Source of the DNA: Paracentrotus lividus
Lineage: Eukaryota > Echinodermata > Echinoidea > Camarodonta > Echinidae
NCBI GenBank assembly: GCA_940671915.1
Contig: CALNVZ010003432.1
Location: forward strand, 9,269,342 to 9,333,341
Direction: 5' to 3'
DNA length: 64,000 nt
The notes beneath the pieces are model-generated. The model ran no database searches. It saw only the letters and a list, made by a program, of their open reading frames with translations, and was not told the origin of the DNA. This document shows positions 11,035 through 21,032 of the stretch, piece after piece. Numbering within the stretch: position 1 is the stretch's first letter; each line of letters opens with the position of its first letter. A program made the translations under genes and the position numbers.

Positions 11035-12030
11035 CACTATCCGTCATAAAGGTGGAATATTTTTTTGCCGCTATAGCGACATGATTTTGCTCTGACTTTA
11101 ATTTCCTGAATATATTTGTCCCTGCTTTTACTTTTTGGCACCCTGGCTATATCTTGGACATTCTCCCAACCCTTCACTTGGACCTTTTTCCAAAAAAGTT
11201 TTGTCAACCCCCGTGATGCCCATTTTTGTCATTTTTTCTCATTTTGGGGCCCCTTTTTGTTTTCCCGGCCGATCAAACCCCCCTCAGTCCTACCCCCTGG
11301 AAACACGACTGAGGTGTACTGTTTTATATTGTTCTCTAAGTTAAATCTATATCTCTGGGGACAGGCTAAGGTCTTTTGTCTAGGGGAGGGGTTGAAGTAA
11401 AAAACGAGATTGGTGAAAATTCGGAATATTTTATTCCACTTTTATGCTGAAAACAAAAGAAATGAAAAACCGCCTTTAACCCTTAAATGTCATCATTTCC
11501 CCCTTAAATTTTGTTTAGCCTTGATGACAAGGCTATAAATAGTCATTATTGAAAATATTTTATTTTGATTTATGTTTGGTTGAGATTTTACAATTCAATT
11601 TAAGGAAGATAGACATTTCCATGGTGTAAAAATGAATAAAATGAATGTTGAACCCCAATCAAAATAAAATTTGACCCCTCCCCTAGACAAAAGAGTCGAG
11701 CCTGTTACCATAAATCTATATTCAATTTAAAGAACAATAACACATCTCCACCTCAGACGTGTTTCCTTGGGGTAGGACTGAGGGGGCCTTGGTGGGTCGC
11801 GTGATAAAAAAAGGGCCCCAAAATAAGAAAAAATGACGGAAATGGCCATCCTCTGGGGGTGACAAACTTTTTAGAAGAAAAATCCCCGGGAAGGGTTGAG
11901 GGAACGTCCAAGATATACCCAGGATCCCAGAAAGTGAAAGCGGTGACAAAAACATTCAAGAAATTAATAACGAGGCAACATAATGTCGCTTGAGCCAGAA
12001 AAAAATATTCCACCTTTATGACGAACAGTG
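11035..12030. mobile_element. Foldback MITE with TA flanks, 996 bp
   Basis: Inverted arms of about 360 bp (11035 to about 11394, and about 11676 to 12030) enclose about 280 bp. Ends read CACTATCCGTCATAAAGGTG and, inverted, CACTGTTCGTCATAAAGGTG. TA lies outside both ends (11033-11034, 12031-12032), as for Tc1/mariner-type insertions. Both arms carry GGACATTCTCCCAACCC-like and TTTTGTCTAGGGGAGGGG words. The similar open frames in each arm (plus 11116-11400, minus 11722-11955) are mirror images of the same arm, not genes. It separates the two copies of a GCTCGCGC-type repeat. Confidence 0.88.
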
Positions 12031-12032
12031 TA

Positions 12033-12620
12033 TGTCTCTTTGGGGTGCTTTATTTATTCCGATCTAGTGTATAATTAATTCCTCTCCAAATTTGGCGTCA
12101 ATCAGGGGAACGTGTCCCCTTGATTTTCAAAGCTTTACTTTTTGTTTTTATTTTCTAAATAATTTTGATACATTTTGTATTTGCCCACTTGTCCAAATGT
12201 GATGGAAATAAACTTTTAAGTTTCTTAAAATTCTTTGTTTTCAGGTCCGTATCGTTATAAAAACTGACCATATTCAGAAAGGGATTACATACATAAATAT
12301 ATATGTATTGTAAAACGTTGGTTAATGAGATTTTCACTCGCTCTTCGGAATTGTATTTTCTATTAGTGATTATCAGCTAGTGAATACAATGATTAATGTT
12401 ATTATAGAGCAAAATTTTTAGCTCGCGCTTCGCGCTCACAAACAAATAACAATACAATGATTTAACGATTTAACTATGTCTTCAGGTCGTATTTTGTGGA
12501 ATATGTTTTATTTGTTCCAACCTTATATTCTTAAAATTGTCATTAGTTTCTGCATAATAAATTATGTGAAATAGATCATTCTATTTCGAATTTTGGGTAT
12601 ACAAATATTTAGGAAACCTT
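12033..12620. repeat. Copy B of the GCTCGCGC-type repeat
   Basis: Contains GGGGAACGTGTCCCCTTGATTTTCAAAGCTTTAC, reported here as head words GTGTCCCCTTGATTTT and CAAAGCTTTAC, then TTCAGGTCC at 12242. It also has AGCTCGCGCTTCGCGCTCAC at 12420 and a tail matching copy A (CTTCAGGTC, then GATCATTCTATTTCGAATTT). The two copies are in the same orientation, on either side of the MITE. Confidence 0.55.
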
Positions 12621-12772
12621 ATTCCGTTCGAGTCTATATTAATTCCCATTCCGGGGTCTCCGTTCTTCCCCCACCCCTGACCGTCATCACATGAAATCGC
12701 AGCCCCTGATGGTAGGGGAGACCGGGACAATAATTGTAACACGGGGCGATTGTAACAGAGGCTCCAATACAT

Positions 12773-13661
12773 GTGGTATTTGTGCCAAAAAACATACAGC
12801 AATACCATACATATGGTATATGTGAAAAAAAAATAAAAAAATACAGCAATACCATACATATGGTATTTGTGCCAAAAAACCATACAGCAATACCATACAT
12901 ATGGTATTTGTGCCAAAAACCATACAGCAATACCATACATATGGTATTTGTGCCAAAAAACCATACAGCAATACCATACATATGGTATTTGTCCCAAAAA
13001 CCATACAGCAATACCATACATATGGCGTTTGTGCCAAAAAAAACATACAGAAATACCATATATATGGTATTTGTGCAAAAAAACCATACAGCAATACCAT
13101 ACATATGTATTGTGCCAAAAAACATAACGAAATACATACTATGGTATTTGTGCAAAACCATACAGCAATACCAATACATATGGTATTTGTGCCAGAAACC
13201 ATACATATGGTATTTGTGCCAAAGAAACCATACATATGGTATTTGTGCCAAGAAACCATACATATGGTATTTGTGCAAAAAGCCATACAGCAATACCAAT
13301 ACATATGGTATTTGTGCAAAAAAACCATACAGCAATACCTACATATGGTATTTGTGCCAAAAAACCATACAGAAATACCATACATATGGTATTTGTGCCA
13401 AAAAACCATACAGCAATACCATACATATGGTATCTGTGCCAGAAAACCATACAGCAATACCATACATATGGTATTTGTGCCAAAAAAAACATACAGAAAT
13501 ACCATATATATGGTATTTGTGCAAAAAAACCATACAGCAATACCATACATATGGTATTTGTGCCAAAAAACCATACCGAAATACCATACATATGGTATTT
13601 GTGCCAAAAACCATACAGCAATACCATACATATGGTATTTGTGCCAAATACCACAGCACTG
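12773..13661. repeat. Right array, about 41-bp units with palindromic core
   Basis: About 22 copies of a 41-bp unit; some are cut to about 27 bp at 13180-13265. Each holds ATACCATACATATGGTAT (8-bp arms, CA spacer), then TTGTGCCAAAAAACCATACA. Because 41 is not a multiple of three and the unit lacks stops in most frames, phantom frames of up to 380 codons run through it on both strands. The copies are more alike than those of the left array, suggesting later amplification. Confidence 0.96.
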
Positions 13662-13694
13662 CTGTATGGTATTCTTATGGTACCCTTTTCCTGT

Positions 13695-13760
13695 GTGGTA
13701 TTTCCCTATGGTACTTCTATGGTATTTTATTGTACCATAGAAATACCATAGGAATACCAC
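13695..13760. repeat. Long imperfect hairpin at outer end of right array
   Basis: GTGGTATTTCCCTATGGTAC at 13695 pairs with the reverse complement of the sequence ending GGAATACCAC at 13760. Arms are about 29 bp with a few indels, around an 8-base TTTTATTG loop. Just outside, a word of about 40 bp (AATACCACAGGACATTCAG) is repeated in tandem up to the terminal repeat. Confidence 0.8.
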
Positions 13761-13838
13761 AGGACATTCAGAAATACCATATGAATACCACAGGACATTC
13801 AGAAATACCATAGGAATACCACAGGACATTTTTGTAAG

Positions 13839-13840
13839 GG

Positions 13841-13878
<38 letters not shown>

Positions 13879-13882
13879 TATT
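13839..13882. repeat. (TA)n tract outside right terminal repeat
   Basis: About 20 TA dinucleotides with a single TG interruption, directly abutting the right terminal 14-mer. Confidence 0.9.
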
Positions 13883-15432
13883 ATAATTGGTGATTATGCA
13901 AATTTCTATGAATTCAAGGAATAATATATTATGTCTATCGCCTGTGTACGTTGGCTGCCTAGTGTCCTCAGGGGGTATAAAATATACATTTTAGGTTAGC
14001 TCGCTTGAATGACACATCGGTAAACAGTATCAGGTTTGGACTTGGCCATTTGTGGCCCATATCAAGGCGCACCCCAGCGTTTTGACATTCACCAATCCCG
14101 CTCTTATGTCTACGAAAGATGATACTCCCCGGGGTCAAACATTGAGCCGACCTCTAACAAAAATGTTTGTTTTGGGAGCATCTCACTGTCAACATGAGTA
14201 TTATGAGAGCGCGGTGAGGGGCATGAACTAACGAATCATTCATAGGCGGAGGTGGTCCTACCCTTGACTTAAGGTTGAGGGTCCTTGAGGGAACACTCTG
14301 GAGGCAAATTGACCATGTGCGTGATATCGAGGCATCCTTTCATGAAAGGATACCTCAATCTCTAAAGGGGTGAACGCCCCTTCTCGCTCGATGTAACTCG
14401 AGGTTTTCTTTCTGGTCGCTTGTGATGACATTGATGCCGATATTCGATATCCTTAATAAAAGCAGAGGCGGAAAAGATAACACTGCGGTACTTCGCGAGA
14501 TGGTACAGGTTGATGAATGTGGATTGAGAAAAATAAATTTTGTTCTACCTGAACGCTGTGCGATTAGTCGCTTAGGTTTTTAGTGAAAGTGTAATTTATG
14601 TAATTGATTGTGAATTCTACATATGCACATTTCCCAGAATTTGTTGAATTTATCCTTAGGCGTTGAAGTCAAAACTCCCAATAGCGTTGAATCAGAGATG
14701 GAGCACCCTTGCCGTATATTGCTATTGACTGTGCGCATAATGAGTTCAAGAAAACGAGTTGCGAGTGATTTGCTTTTATTTGATTTAATCTTTTTTCGCA
14801 AATTCCGCATGCAGGGTTGTGGTCATGACCCCCAAATTGCCCCTCATTTTATATAAAATGGCTAATTCACTTAAAAATCATCAATGCATTGCCAATTGGG
14901 GAATGATATCTTTGATTTCATGTCAAACTTGCATTATATCGTTGTGTTTACTTTATTTAATTTCTTTACCATAACCATGGACCTAGAAAGTATTAGGTCC
15001 ATGCCATAACGAACGTAACATACCCATGAATTTTCTAGCCTATACATTATAATGGTAAATAGGAGGAAATAGTATTCTGGCCGATGCTACTATGTATTGC
15101 ATTTTATAAGATGGGTGAGGAAATTCCGACAATCTGATAGCTATGGCAACTAGTCTAAATCCACTCGGCCTCGCCTCGTTGGTTTAACAGTTCCATAGTT
15201 ACTTTATGAGCACAATTCCTACTGACATACTGCTACCTATGCATCATCTGTGTAATTGTTTATAGACTGCTAACTCTCTTGACATCCAATTTCGGATTGC
15301 ATCACGAACTGACCGATGCTATCGCACGGACATTTGTTTTCGACTTCTCTCTTTCACGCTTATAATTCATGCTGACCGATGTCCTTCCTGATCTCCAATA
15401 TGAGGTGGCGCAAAACCTTGGTTGAGGTGACA
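13883..15432. other. Unique sequence with three strong hairpins
   Basis: A balanced-composition block (about 14010-14520) stands out from the AT-rich surround and has no long frame. It contains a 13-bp stem at 14329-14356 (ATCCTTTC pairing with GAAAGGAT, 2-base loop) and a 6-bp stem at 14365-14382 (AAGGGG with CCCCTT). A perfect 10-bp stem lies further on at 14976-15003 (CATGGACCTA with TAGGTCCATG). No known RNA family was recognised. Confidence 0.4.
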
Positions 15433-15755
15433 CGACATTTTCTCCGGCGACAATTTCTCTGGGCCTTCTTTCGTATAAGATGTAGGGTAGTGTTAAGGCC
15501 ACCGCACACATTCCGACTTTCGGTCGCACGACTGTCCGAATTTGGATCTGAAACATCTTTGCACGCGCTATTTTTATTTTGGATCAAAGTCTGGTAGTCG
15601 TGCGATTAAAAATCGTATAGTGTGCGGTGGCCTTTAGGGTCGGGATATGGTTGTATGGTAGGCTAAGTGTTGGATGTAGTGTTCAGTCCAGGGTTCATGT
15701 TATGCATTTAGGGTATGGAATTTACAGCGGAGCAATTGTCGCCGGAGCAAATCTC
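15433..15755. mobile_element. Inverted-repeat element with CGACATTTGCTCC-type ends
   Basis: Left end CGACATTTTCTCCGGCGACA and right end inverse TGTCGCCGGAGCAAATCTC form terminal inverted repeats of about 30 bp. Between them lies a GGGTAGTG...GGGTCGGG stretch interrupted by the 138-bp MITE at 15496-15633. A second copy with the same ends is at 58631-58779. No coding content. Superfamily unknown. Confidence 0.75.
15496..15633. mobile_element. PIF/Harbinger-like MITE, 138 bp
   Basis: Ends are AGGCCACCGCACAC and its inverse GTGTGCGGTGGCCT. The flanks are TTA on both sides (15493-15495 and 15634-15636), the 3-bp target duplication of PIF/Harbinger transposons. The whole element is nearly palindromic (TCGCACGACT recurs inverted inside both halves). 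It sits in the middle of the older element at 15433-15755. Confidence 0.8.
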
Positions 15756-16842
15756 ATGGAATCTTGATTGACATCTTGAAAAACAAGATGCCTAATTAAG
15801 ATGCAATGAACGTTTCCTCGACAATGAAGCGACGCGTTCCACACTATCATCCGATCATCACCGGTTACTAGGTGACACCGTCGCGACGCGTCGCGGCACC
15901 CACCCGTATCGGGTGAGACATGATACGCTGTCTGCACATCAAACAGCTGCGAGTGAAGAAATCTTTTAATGAGAACTTTAAAACCAATCACTCGAACTCT
16001 GCTCCCCGCCTGTTATTGATGTTTCAGTCACTGTGGTTTGTTGAAGGTAGATTTTTTCATTGTTGATATCATTAAAGATGTGTTGCTGATCAATACAATA
16101 TCAAATGATGTTCGTGGGTATCCTACGGAATAAATGACTTTGGAAATTCAAATAAGTTTTCTTTAAATCAATTTCTTTTAAGGAACGAATCGATTGGAAG
16201 TAGAATTACTAGGTAATGATTATAATGATGATTAACCTTTGTATAGCGGGTTTTTTTTAATGAAGTAATTATACATCTTACACGAACGAAATATCTAATA
16301 TCAATCGACTATTAATTTAAACAAATTAAACGGCGGATACGGGGTTTGAAAATGAATAAATAAATAAAAAAATAAGGGAGGGGCGCAACCGAAAAATATG
16401 AAAAATAGTAATCTACTGCACAGAGCTTTGTTTAAAAAATCGAGCATAAAATAACACTTCAATGTAAACTATTCATATAGGCTATCATGTCATGTAAAGA
16501 ATGTCACTGAGAAAAAATTCTTCAAGAAATATTCCTCATCCTGCTGATAAAATGACTCTTGAAGGACTTGACAACACCTACGCACCCACTATAAGGCCAA
16601 GGAGGCAGTCAAATCATAGACATATGGACAAATTAATGATTAGGGGGAACCCTTATTCGATTAAACAACATCAGTTAGTTATTTCAACCTTTCTCTACCT
16701 CAATGCTTCACCTTTGTCGAGTGTTGATAATAATTGTGAAGATGTCAGGCATCACCAATATGATGTGGGCGTTTTTAAGTACACGCATGGACCACCATGA
16801 TTAATGAGAGGGACATAGCCGTTAAATTTCTTCTATTTTGAG
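15756..16842. other. Unassigned sequence
   Basis: The first 150 bp includes the GC-rich word ACCGTCGCGACGCGTCGCGG at about 15877-15896. The remainder is AT-rich. The 99-codon plus frame at 16501-16800 has no family I can name and no repeat content; I regard it as chance. Confidence 0.4.
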
Positions 16843-16877
16843 GAAGAGAGAAAGTGAGAGAGAGAGAGAGAGAGAGC
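16843..16877. repeat. (GA)n microsatellite
   Basis: Interrupted GAGA tract ending five bases before the left end of the next MITE. Confidence 0.9.
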
Positions 16878-16881
16878 TTTA

Positions 16882-17234
16882 AGGTGGTATCTCACTACGC
16901 GGACACGTCTCCGTGACAGAATCGTTTCCGTGACGGATAAAAAGTATTAGAGACGTCTCTGATGTCGCGGAGACGTCGCGGAGTCGTCTCCGAGACCTCT
17001 CCGCGACAAGTTTCAACAATTTGTCGAGGAGACGTCTCCGAGACGTCTCTGAGACGTTTCATGAGTCACGGAAACAACTTTGAGACGGTTCTTTGTAAGT
17101 GCTTTGTTACAGTTTTTAAAAACTGTCGCGGAGACGTCTCGAAGACGACTCCGCGACGTCTTCGCGACATCGGGGACGTCTCTAGTATTTTTTTATCTGT
17201 CGCGGAGACGTCTCCGCGAAGTGAGATACCACCC
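16882..17234. mobile_element. GACGTC-rich MITE, copy 1, 353 bp
   Basis: Ends AGGTGGTATCTCACT and inverse AGTGAGATACCACCC are flanked by TA at 16880-16881 and 17235-17236. The inside is built of self-complementary words (GAGACGTCTC, GTCGCGGAGACGTC) so that almost any part can pair with another. The 91-codon plus frame at 16962-17237 is a by-product. Copy 2 is at 26882-27097. Confidence 0.88.
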
Positions 17235-17236
17235 TA

Positions 17237-17810
17237 ATGCTTTGTGATGGTTGACATGAAGGTCATATCAATTTACTTTTGTTACAATAGGCACACCTGA
17301 GGCTTTTGTTGTGGAATTCAATCTTTCTAACGACAAACGACTCTACAAACGCCAGGCGACTCTGTCATTCCACACGCATGGCATGACGTCATTCATCAAC
17401 GCAGCATTACATGCCCGTCTGAAAAGTAAAAAATTGGCACTTTTGTATTTTTGTAGCCTATTAGATTTCGTTTGATGTGTAATTTGGATATTTCAGTTTT
17501 CGATTGGGTCAGATTCTTTAACATCCCGCTTGCTTAAACACAGAAAATTTTATACAAACAATTGATACTAAAACTCATCGTTATACGACAGAACTTTTGT
17601 GTAAAGTATCATTGAAATGTCTGTTTTTTTACAGATTTTTTTTTTGTATGAACAGGGGTGTTGTAATTAAAACCAATGCCTGGTGGTAGGTAGGGGTACG
17701 AATACTTGTAGATGAAAAGTATTACAGTTGTATTGAGATGGATATCAATCAATAGGGGTGGTGTGATATACTAAAGATAAGCATCATGAAAAAGCGAAGA
17801 AACGAACAAG
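17237..17810. other. Unassigned AT-rich sequence
   Basis: A T-run occurs near 17635-17645, and TGACGTCA at about 17387-17394 is a single CRE-like octamer. No gene signal. Confidence 0.45.
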
Positions 17811-17811
17811 T

Positions 17812-17859
<48 letters not shown>

Positions 17860-17873
17860 AAGAAAGAAAGAGA
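17811..17873. repeat. (GA)n / (GAAA)n microsatellite
   Basis: GA repeats pass into GAAA repeats. The Ser-Leu-rich minus frames over 17749-18107 come from this tract. Confidence 0.92.
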
Positions 17874-18278
17874 AATGGTGACATAGAAATGGGATGGGGA
17901 GATTGAGGGATGGGTTTGGGTAGCGAGAGAACAAAAGGGAAAGAGAAAGAGAGCGCGATAGAGAAACAGACGAGAAGGCGGGTGGGTGAATGGATAAGAC
18001 GCAGGTGTTCCAAATATCCCATTTTCATTATCGCTTTGTTTCGTCCCCAAATAATCCTTTAATGGAAATCTTGAACGGATCTTTAAAAAAAAGACATTTT
18101 CCCACATACGACTGTCATTTGAGCTTGGCGTTTGTTATTACATTACACCCATTAACAATTGTCGCGGGGGCTGCTCCTTACCAATATTAAAGGGCATGCC
18201 TGAACCGGAAAATTCAAGTTGTTTAAAATGGGAACTTAAAATTAATTAGCCACAAAACTTGGCAATAACGAACATGTA

Positions 18279-19192
18279 CAGTGTGTTCCTAAAAAAAGGT
18301 ACCAGAAGTTTAAAGGTCAGTCCTTTCAAAAGTACTTTGTTTATTCTTGTAATTTGTTTGCTAAAATATTAAGTAACTCATCAGCTTTAATTTGAGACAT
18401 TGCTTACGTCCAAATTGTCACGGGTCACAGAGTTAGCGTACTTTGAAGGTGAAAGGTACAAAACCCACTTTTTCCAAGTTTTTGGTTTGTAGGGTACGAA
18501 ACCAATATTTTGTAAGTTTTTTTGTTTCGTTTTTTCTTTTCACACCAAGTTTCAACATGTTTAATGAATTGCAATCTCATTTGCCAAAGTATCTATCTCA
18601 CTGGCAATAAGATGGGCTTACAATAATGAGTCTCTTAAGTCTCGGAGACTTCATCGTTACGTCTCATGAGTCTTCAGGGCGTCGCGGGACAGTCGAATAT
18701 AAATCTTTAAAAAAAATTGTCAAACCTGTTTGATTTCTTTTAATCACTAGAAAGTTCCAACAACGTCTCTGCGACGTCGTGGATACTTATGGGACGTCGC
18801 GGCAACCCGCAGAGACGTCACAGAGAATTGCTCACCTATGAAAGAAGTCGACTAAAAGATTGAGCATATTTGACATTTTTTGGTATTCTCGCGACATCGT
18901 GGAGACTCAGGAGTTGTCACGGAGACCTCACCCCGACTCCAGAGACTCATAATCTCATTGCCAATGAGAAATCCACCCTAAAAACCAAGAACTTGGAAAA
19001 AGTGGGTTTTGTACCTTTCACCTTCAAAGGACCCTAACTATGTGATCAATGACAATTTAGACGTAAGCAATGTCTCAAATTAATGCTGATGAGTTGTTTG
19101 GTATTGTAGTAACAAATCACAAGAATAACCCATGTACTTTTGAAATGACTGACCTTTGAACTTCGGTTACCTTTTTTTTAAGGAACACATTG
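18279..19192. mobile_element. Foldback MITE with TA flanks, 914 bp
   Basis: Arms of about 225 bp: left CAGTGTGTTCCTAAAAAAAG, right inverse CAATGTGTTCCTTAAAAAAA, followed in both arms by TTTAAAGGTCAG or TTCAAAGGTCAG and then GAAGGTGAAAGGTACAAAAC. TA flanks at 18277-18278 and 19193-19194. The core (about 18600-18970) is a second inverted-repeat unit made of GACGTCGCGG-type words. Confidence 0.87.
18600..18972. mobile_element. Inner inverted-repeat unit within the 914-bp MITE
   Basis: Begins with ATCTCACTGGCAATAAGAT and ends with the inverse of ATTTCTCATTGGCAATGAGAT. The inside holds GACGTCGTGG, GACGTCGCGG and GAGACTCA words like those at 16882-17234 and 54689-54862. It may be a nested insertion of a separate element or the native core of the larger one; no clear target duplication decides this. 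Confidence 0.55.
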
Positions 19193-19279
19193 TATACTAA
19201 ATAAGTGTTTGCAGAGGTGCTAAACGTTACCATTGAACAGTGGAATGTATAACTCGATCGTAAATGAGATTCTTTGACC

Positions 19280-19280
<1 letters not shown>

Positions 19281-19308
<28 letters not shown>
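19281..19308. repeat. Poly(A) run, 28 bases
   Basis: An uninterrupted A run followed by GGGGAAAAATAATAAA. No SINE or LINE body is visible directly upstream, so its origin is unknown. Confidence 0.9.
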
Positions 19309-19311
<3 letters not shown>

Positions 19312-19378
19312 GAAAAATAATAAATCACTTCTAGGAGTACCGAAGTGTTGGCGTCAATAATCGCCCGTCGTCCGAGTA

Positions 19379-20214
19379 AAGGGCCTGTCCCACAGAAGGC
19401 GATCGTTTGGTGGCGAACTACGAACTACCTTTTAGTACCCATCGCCATCATGCGCAGGTCCAATCGCCTATAAAATCGTGAATTATCGCGTCTGTCGCCA
19501 ACGAATACGTAGTAAAATTTTGTTCGCCGCTGGTTTCTCAACAAGTTAACAATAGCTAGCGTCAGTTTGGTTGACGTCAATGACCGTAGCTTGTCTTCTC
19601 TTGTCGCGACAAGGTGCTTCGTAGATTGTCGCCAGATAGAACTTGTTTAGCACAGCGGAACGGCGGCCAGTTGTAGGTTGTCGCGCTCCATGCGTACGTT
19701 GCACGCATCAATGAACCTAACAGTCAGTGAAATTTAAGCCGCTACGGCCTTTGTCGCAACCATCATTCACCAAAATCAGGATCGGCCTCCCATTCAGATA
19801 CTGTACAGTCGCCGCTGATTTTTGAAATTTTCAAAATTCATTCACGACCCAAATTATGATGCGCGACTGAGAGGACTAGCACGAACCTAAAGGGGACAGG
19901 CCGCCATCAGGTAGAAAACACTCGATCGCCTGTGTCAGTCGCAAGGATCGCCACAGTGCGCAAGTTCATATTTTGGCTGAGTTTAAGCTGCGACAAGAGA
20001 AGTCGAGCCGCGAAATGCACGGAGGTCGAGACTATTGTATTATCGGATACCACCTATTGTTTGCGTGGAAGCAAGTCGTTGTCGTAGCCTATCGTAGACG
20101 GAATCGTAGATACGCATGTGATCTTCGGTCACCTACGATTCTGACACGATTCTGGCAGGTTCTCACATGCATAGGTTGTCGCCACAACGATCGCCTTCTG
20201 TGGGACAGGCCCTT
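19379..20214. mobile_element. Inverted-repeat element with TA flanks, 836 bp
   Basis: Left end AAGGGCCTGTCCCACAGAAG and right end its exact inverse, continuing with GCGATCGTT in both. TA lies outside at 19377-19378 and 20215-20216. The inside is rich in GTCGC, ATCGCC and CGATCG words and contains a partial extra terminal-like word GGGGACAGGCC near 19891. The 94-codon plus frame 19973-20257 runs off the end of the element and is not coding in my view. No transposase. Confidence 0.88.
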
Positions 20215-20216
20215 TA

Positions 20217-20993
20217 CTGGTTCTAAACAAAAAAAAAAGGCTGTGCATGAGGTTTAGCCTAAATGCGGTCCAGCAACGGGCTAGATTCGGGCACATACAC
20301 AATCAGGTTTCGGTGCGAACATGTTGCTATTGTTCAAGACAAGATTGTTTAGAACCAGCAAACATGACAACATCACCGTTATGACATCATACTTCGGTAT
20401 AATCCGAAAATTTACACACACACATACTTCATTCTCATTGTAACAGAGTCGCATCAAATAATTATTCACCGAGCATATACATATATAACAACATCAATTA
20501 AGAGGTAAAGCAAAAGACGAACGTAAAAGTCGACTTTAAAGAAGATGGATAGGTATAAGAAACCATTTGGTATTGAACACGTACATGGCTTACATGGGTG
20601 TATTGCACTCGTATTCATCACAAAACTTATATTTTCCAACATGTTATCTACCCGGACTAATTGAAATTCTTGAAACTGATCCCCGCTAATATCCGTAATG
20701 AGGGGAGTTGTCTTCGAATCCAAAACCCTTCCGGATTACTTCATCTGTAAGACATCGGCCCTGAAGGCAAAATGATTTCACCGTCTAGCAAGGATAAAAA
20801 CAACTTTAAAAAAAACAACCAACAGGCGCCATTTATCATTATCATGACAGCTGAATAATATTAAAGACAAAAACAACAGTTGAAACATTACGCCATTTGA
20901 GGTTAAATTGTAATTAGAATTATAGAAAGCATCTATCACGTAGCGTTTCTTGATTGACATAGGCATAGAAGGAAAGCAATAAACTCGAAATAG
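20217..20993. other. Unassigned AT-rich sequence
   Basis: No repeat or gene recognised. The minus frames at 20466-20966 are AT-driven. Confidence 0.45.
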
Positions 20994-21032
20994 GAGAGAG
21001 AGAGAGAGAGAGAGGTAAAAAGAGAGAGAGGA
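20994..21032. repeat. (GA)n microsatellite
   Basis: Two GA runs split by GTAAAA. Confidence 0.9.

Larger units (their letters stand above)
5512..13838. mobile_element. Candidate 8.3-kb foldback element (FB/TU-like)
   Basis: The outer ends carry the same 14-mer in opposite orientation: CTTACAAAAATGTC at 5512-5525 and its exact reverse complement at 13825-13838. After a 1-2 base difference both continue with TGTGGTA. Inside each end lies a tandem array, and the arrays are inverted relative to each other: GGTTTTTTGGCACAAATACC reads on plus in the left array and on minus in the right. The middle holds a dead LINE, a duplicated segment and a MITE. FB elements of Drosophila, Galileo, and the TU elements described in sea urchin have long inverted arms built of tandem repeats; this one resembles them in plan. 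No transposase is visible, and no clear target duplication is seen because both flanks are (TA)n. The alternative is two separate array insertions that share an end sequence. Confidence 0.55.

Noticed and set aside
11116..11955. Two similar proteins encoded on opposite strands
   Set aside because: They are mirror translations of the two arms of the 996-bp MITE.
5526..13661. CRISPR-like look of regularly spaced palindromic repeats
   Set aside because: There are no unique spacers: the whole unit repeats. No cas-like gene is present and the sequence is of animal type.
12687..13829. 380-codon minus frame and similar long frames
   Set aside because: They are translations of the 41-bp satellite; equally long frames run on the other strand and in other phases.
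16501..16800. 99-codon plus frame
   Set aside because: Composition and lack of any known motif suggest chance; no splice or promoter context.
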